Source: an uncultured Alphaproteobacteria bacterium (lineage in GTDB: Bacteria > Pseudomonadota > Alphaproteobacteria > Caulobacterales > Aquidulcibacteraceae). Taken from it: 13,377 nt of DNA. Position 1 is the first letter of the stretch. Each line of letters opens with the position of its first letter. Position numbers and translations under genes: made by a program. Location: the NCBI GenBank assembly GCA_937967725.1, contig CALBSY010000121.1, forward strand, positions 1-13,377. Reading direction: 5' to 3'. The notes beneath the pieces were generated by a model. The model saw only the letters and a program-made list of their open reading frames with translations. It was not told the origin of the DNA and made no database searches. Shown piece by piece: positions 12,752-13,377 of this stretch.

Positions 12752-13377
12752 ATGAAAGACATCATCGCCGCCCTGGAAGCCAAGCGCGCCGCCGCGCGCG
12801 CGGGCGGGGGCGAGAAGCGCATGGCCAATCAGCACGCCAAGGGCAAGCTCACCGCGCGCGAACGTATCGAACTGCTGCTCGACGAAGGCTCGTTCGAGGA
12901 GGTCGACGTGTTCGTCGAACACCGCTCCCACCAATTCGGCATGGAGAAGCAGAAAATCCCCGGCGACGGCGTCGTCACCGGCTGGGGCACCATCAACGGG
13001 CGCCTCTGTTACGTCTTCTCCAAGGACTTCACCGTGTTCGGCGGTTCGCTGTCGAAGGCGCACGCCGAGAAAATCTGCAAAGTGCAGGACATGGCGATGA
13101 AGAACGGCGCGCCGATCGTCGGCATTTTCGACGCCGGCGGCGCGCGCATCCAGGAGGGCGTGGAAAGCCTTGCCGGCTACGCCGACATCTTCCAGCGCAA
13201 CATCCTCGCTTCGGGCGTCATCCCGCAGATCAGCGTCATCATGGGCCCGTGCGCGGGCGGCGACGTCTACAGCCCGGCCATGACCGACTTCATCATCATG
13301 GTGAAGAACACCTCCTACATGTTCATCACCGGGCCGGACGTCATCAAGACGGTCACCCACGAGGAGGTCACGGCCGA
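12752..13377 (+). CDS. pccB: Propionyl-CoA carboxylase beta subunit (3' end outside window)
   Basis: This is the N-terminal 208 residues of a biotin-dependent acyl-CoA carboxylase carboxyltransferase beta subunit, most like PccB, which turns propionyl-CoA into methylmalonyl-CoA together with the biotin-carrying PccA. Visible segments are the starting helix MKDIIAALEAKRAAAR, KGKLTARERIELLLDEGSFE (30-49), GDGVVTGWGTINGRLCYVFS (71-90), DFTVFGGSLSKAHAEKICKV (92-111), the oxyanion/CoA region FDAGGARIQEGVESLAGY (126-143), GPCAGGDVYSPAMTDF (165-180) and YMFITGPDVIKTVTHEEVT. ATG 12752 has GGGAG six bases upstream. The frame runs to the last base, so the C-terminal half is missing. FDAGGAR has Ala where FDSGGAR is what I recall as usual. 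Substrate preference within the PccB/MccB/AccD group is inferred from these motifs. Confidence 0.93.
   Translation, partial: MKDIIAALEAKRAAARAGGGEKRMANQHAKGKLTARERIELLLDEGSFEEVDVFVEHRSHQFGMEKQKIPGDGVVTGWGTINGRLCYVFSKDFTVFGGSLSKAHAEKICKVQDMAMKNGAPIVGIFDAGGARIQEGVESLAGYADIFQRNILASGVIPQISVIMGPCAGGDVYSPAMTDFIIMVKNTSYMFITGPDVIKTVTHEEVTA

Noticed and set aside
12689..13360. Minus-strand open frame opposite the start of pccB
   Set aside because: The plus strand clearly encodes PccB; the antisense protein is His/Asp/Arg/Ala-rich without recognisable domains.

Overview
The window reads as a gene-dense, GC-rich stretch of alphaproteobacterial chromosome, most likely from the Caulobacterales/Hyphomonadaceae neighbourhood. 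The pointers are an ATP12-family F1-ATPase assembly chaperone, a lipoprotein of the family named after Caulobacter loci CC0125/CC1285, a DUF6958-type small protein, and the order rarA - crcB - rluC-like - HAD phosphatase - atp12, which I recall as a recurring alphaproteobacterial block. This assignment rests on recognised families and remembered gene order, not on a database search. I see no rRNA, tRNA, CRISPR array, insertion sequence, phage gene or origin. No gene-free stretch exceeds about 100 bases.

Layout. 1-1347 (+): a periplasmic HtrA/Deg serine protease whose N-terminal signal/anchor lies upstream of the window. 1351-2547 (-): a two-gene unit on the opposite strand, a flavodoxin-fold NAD(P)H oxidoreductase followed by a VOC-fold (glyoxalase/PhnB-like) protein; it ends tail-to-tail with the protease, 3 bases apart. 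2648-13377 (+): one long co-directional run. It starts with rarA (replication-fork AAA+ ATPase) overlapping a small DUF6958-like protein. Next come an exported amidohydrolase overlapping an S4-less RluA-type pseudouridine synthase, and then a lipoprotein, the fluoride channel crcB, an S4-containing RluC-type synthase and a TPR/2-oxoglutarate-oxygenase fusion, all joined by stop/start overlaps. A cupin, a HAD phosphatase and atp12 follow, again overlapping. The run ends with a free-standing 2OG-Fe(II) hydroxylase and the start of pccB, the propionyl-CoA carboxylase beta subunit, which is cut by the window end.

How the genes fit together. Most are core functions: envelope proteolysis, replication-fork rescue, rRNA pseudouridylation, fluoride export, metabolite dephosphorylation, F1 assembly and propionyl-CoA carboxylation. 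They look joined by transcription and translational coupling rather than by one pathway. The conserved block seems to have received extra genes in its gaps: DUF6958, amidohydrolase, the second RluA and the lipoprotein between rarA and crcB, and TPR-2OG plus cupin between rluC and the HAD gene.

The most interesting points are three. Two RluA-family synthases lie close together and resemble each other even in the stretch just after the S4 domain, which one of them lacks. Two different 2-oxoglutarate oxygenases lie within 4 kb, one of them a TPR fusion translationally coupled to the pseudouridine synthase. CTAG tetranucleotides are concentrated in the tiny intergenic spacers, where several match an alphaproteobacterial -10 element, including one placed so that rarA would be nearly leaderless. 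I did not find a clearly new multi-gene system; the oxygenase/pseudouridine-synthase linkage is the best candidate for undescribed biology.
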